Below, in pieces: positions 13,523 through 15,223 of a DNA stretch of 15,223 nt. The notes beneath the pieces are model-generated. The model was not told the origin of the DNA. It made no database searches and saw only the letters and a list, made by a program, of their open reading frames with translations. Made by a program: the position numbers and the translations under genes. The stretch is from assembly GCA_013041835.1 (NCBI GenBank), contig JABDRH010000534.1:1-15223 (forward strand). Reading direction: 5' to 3'. Position 1 is the stretch's first letter. Each line of letters starts with the position of its first letter. This stretch comes from Desulfatitalea sp. Its GTDB lineage: Bacteria > Desulfobacterota > Desulfobacteria > Desulfobacterales > Desulfosarcinaceae.

Positions 13523-13562
13523 CAGCGTTATATGCCACCGGCATAAATCCTGATATGCGCTG
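13523..13562. repeat. 40-nt hairpin before the helicase remnant
   Basis: CAGCG (13523-13527) pairs with CGCTG (13558-13562), ATAT segments extend the stem, and TATGCC-ACC-GGCATA forms an inner perfect hairpin. It sits just upstream of the broken helicase and has no assigned role. Confidence 0.45.
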
Positions 13563-13587
13563 GCGGATGTGCCTTTCAAAAGCCGGT

Positions 13588-15223
13588 AAGATTGATTTTT
13601 ATCGCTTCTGTTTTCAGGGCAGCGTTTTCAACGGTTTTCCTGGCACAGGCCATACGGCGATTTTTTCCAGCTTGGCTGCCGAAGTCATCCTCACACCTGA
13701 AGAAGCGCTTGATTGCTTTATCGCAGAGACAGTCGGGAGTGTATGCCGATCACGCGGCCAAGAAAATAATGCCCAATATTCTGGCAGACGGTGAAAAACG
13801 ACCGGCAGCCGGATACTGTATGGCCTGGTTGCAGGTAGCGGGCGGCAATTCGGTGTTGCCTCCCTGGGTGCGGTATCGATTCCCGGAACTTTCGACCCTC
13901 ATCAAGGCGCTGCGAGAGGATCCTTGCGGGAACCCGGAATGTGCCAATTGTGCAGAAAATCATGATCCTGAAGGCCAGTTGGAGCGTTTTTTCGGCTATC
14001 CATCGTTTCGAGAAGAGCCTCGAACCATAGAAGGCGAAAGCTTGCAACGCGACATTGTGAATAGCTGCATGGGCGACCATTGCGTTCTGGGGATTTTGCC
14101 GACCGGCGTCGGAAAGGCTGCCAAGGGTGTCGCCATCGCCACCTATCACGGCGTCGCCATGCGCCTGGCGGGCATTTCAATCCGGGACATGGCCGCTTCG
14201 CACAATAAGGACAACATTGATTTTGACCGCATCATCAAAGACGCGGTCCAATTCGTGAAGGGTGAAAAAGACATTTACGGGATCGAACCGGACGAACACC
14301 GGGATCGGCTGTTGGCCGGCTATAGCCATATACTAGTGGACGAATATCAGGACATCGACGAAGATCAGTATGACCTGGTATCGCCCATTGCCGGACGGTC
14401 GCTTTCAGAAGATGAGGGCCGACTGTCCATATTGGCAGTCGGTGATGATGAATAAAATATCTACACCTTTCGAGGGGCCAACGTTCGCTTTATTCGGCAA
14501 TTCCAGGACGATTACAGTAAAAACGTGTTCTATCTTGTTGAAAACTTTCGTTCCAGCAAGCATATCATTGCAGCTTCCAATGCCTTGATCAAATTCAACC
14601 AGGACAGAATGAAAGGTGCTCATCCGATTTGCATCAATCGAGAACGACACCCGAATCTGCCCGGTGGCCGATGGGAGCATATGGATCCGGTAACCACTGG
14701 AAGAGTTCAAATCGTTTCGGTGCGGGATGTTTTTCACCAAGCCACCTATATTAAGAACAAAATCGACCGATTGAAGATGCTTAATCCGAGAGTTGACTGG
14801 AGTGACATCGCTGTATTGTCTCGAACAAAATCCCCGTTGTCTGTTGTCAGGGCAGTATTGGAGACGGCCGGATACCCGATGAAAATGATTTAAGACAAGG
14901 GGTTTCCTTTGCACAAAGTGCGAGAAATCCGGACGACCTTGGATTGGTTGGAGCCAAGGGAAAAGGAAAATTCGAGAGCTATCGATTTGAAAGAAGGGAT
15001 TCATGCGATTCGCAATATACGAGAGGCCAATTCCTGGTGGGCGTAAATCGATTTGTTTTTCGAGAGCTACCGGGACGAAACCATGGATAGCGTCCTGCCA
15101 ATCAGTCGAGCGGTGGGTCATCTGTACGAGTTTTTGGCTGAACAGCGCCGAGGTTCGGTTCATCTGCAAGGCGCATGCTTTGGTTGCATATCGAGATATG
15201 CGGCCTTGTATGCACCACAGCAG
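13588..15223 (+). pseudogene. Decayed RecQ-UvrD fusion helicase (continues past window)
   Basis: Recognisable helicase sequence runs in pieces. First is FQGSVFNGFPGTGH and AAEVILTPEEALD in one frame (about 13615-13730). After a frameshift near 13730, YADHAAKKIMPNILA, a CGNPECANC cysteine cluster, and the RecQ-like FFGYPSFRE with Walker A region LPTGVGK (14096-14116) follow. At that point the text jumps directly to the UvrD part (IATYHGVAMRL, then HILVDEYQDIDEDQYDL), so nearly the whole RecQ motor is deleted in frame. UvrD sequence then continues in one frame through three TAA stops at 14453, 14891 and 15044: a Gln codon lost in GDD-Q-NIYTFRGANVRF, then after GYPMKMI, then after SWWA. Intact relatives would be very large DNA-repair or defence-type helicases. 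This copy cannot make a functional product. Confidence 0.85.

Noticed and set aside
13063..13534. ATATAAC (near 13065) and GTTATAT (13528-13534) as an integron attC pair
   Set aside because: The 7-mers are complementary and the flanks look vaguely attC-like, but they are over 450 nt apart, the inner boxes are not convincing, and no integrase is present.
14405..15169. Minus-strand open frame of 254 codons
   Set aside because: It is antisense to the UvrD remnant, whose plus-strand reading shows clear helicase motifs despite stops.

Overview
The window reads as a chromosomal segment of a Desulfobacterota-type (deltaproteobacterial, probably sulfate-reducing) genome. The basis is the gene families and their company (a receiver-Lon protease, small universal-stress-like proteins, an SLC13 permease with TrkA-C domains, a cytidylate-kinase-like protein, a sigma-54 two-component system, DUF1329, a RecQ/UvrD fusion helicase). 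I could not run a search, so the assignment is an inference. No rRNA, tRNA or CRISPR array is visible.

Left block (1-9077) is a compact GC-rich signalling module. A Lon-type protease with a receiver domain built in just before the Walker A motif is transcribed leftwards and runs off the window at base 1. Divergently, after a 356-nt control region with a near-consensus sigma-54 promoter, a tightly packed co-directional run follows: a 60-residue microprotein, two overlapping universal-stress-like genes, a perfect 12-bp hairpin, a 24-residue one-helix membrane protein, an SLC13 permease, a cytidylate-kinase-like protein with a BON-like tail, a membrane histidine kinase, and its overlapping sigma-54 response regulator. 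The receivers in Lon and in the regulator are strikingly alike. This suggests one kinase controls both transcription (through the sigma-54 promoter) and proteolysis (through Lon). I regard this as the most interesting system in the window.

Middle block (9078-12640) looks AT-richer by eye and different in style: an exported DUF1329 protein and two tandem paralogues distantly resembling the carboxymuconolactone-decarboxylase/AhpD fold. The paralogues carry homologous 5' leaders. The block is bracketed by a direct repeat: the 3' end of the sigma-54 regulator (8902-9072) recurs at 13171-13337 with about 95% identity and a 4-nt deletion. This points to insertion or duplication at that gene's 3' end.

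Right block (12641-15223) is a gene graveyard rich in structure: a 43-nt hairpin, a 180-bp near-palindrome with almost perfect 26-bp ends, smaller hairpins, the regulator 3'-end fragment, a 121-bp stem-loop, and a decayed RecQ-UvrD fusion helicase with a frameshift, a large internal deletion and three in-frame stops, running off the right edge.
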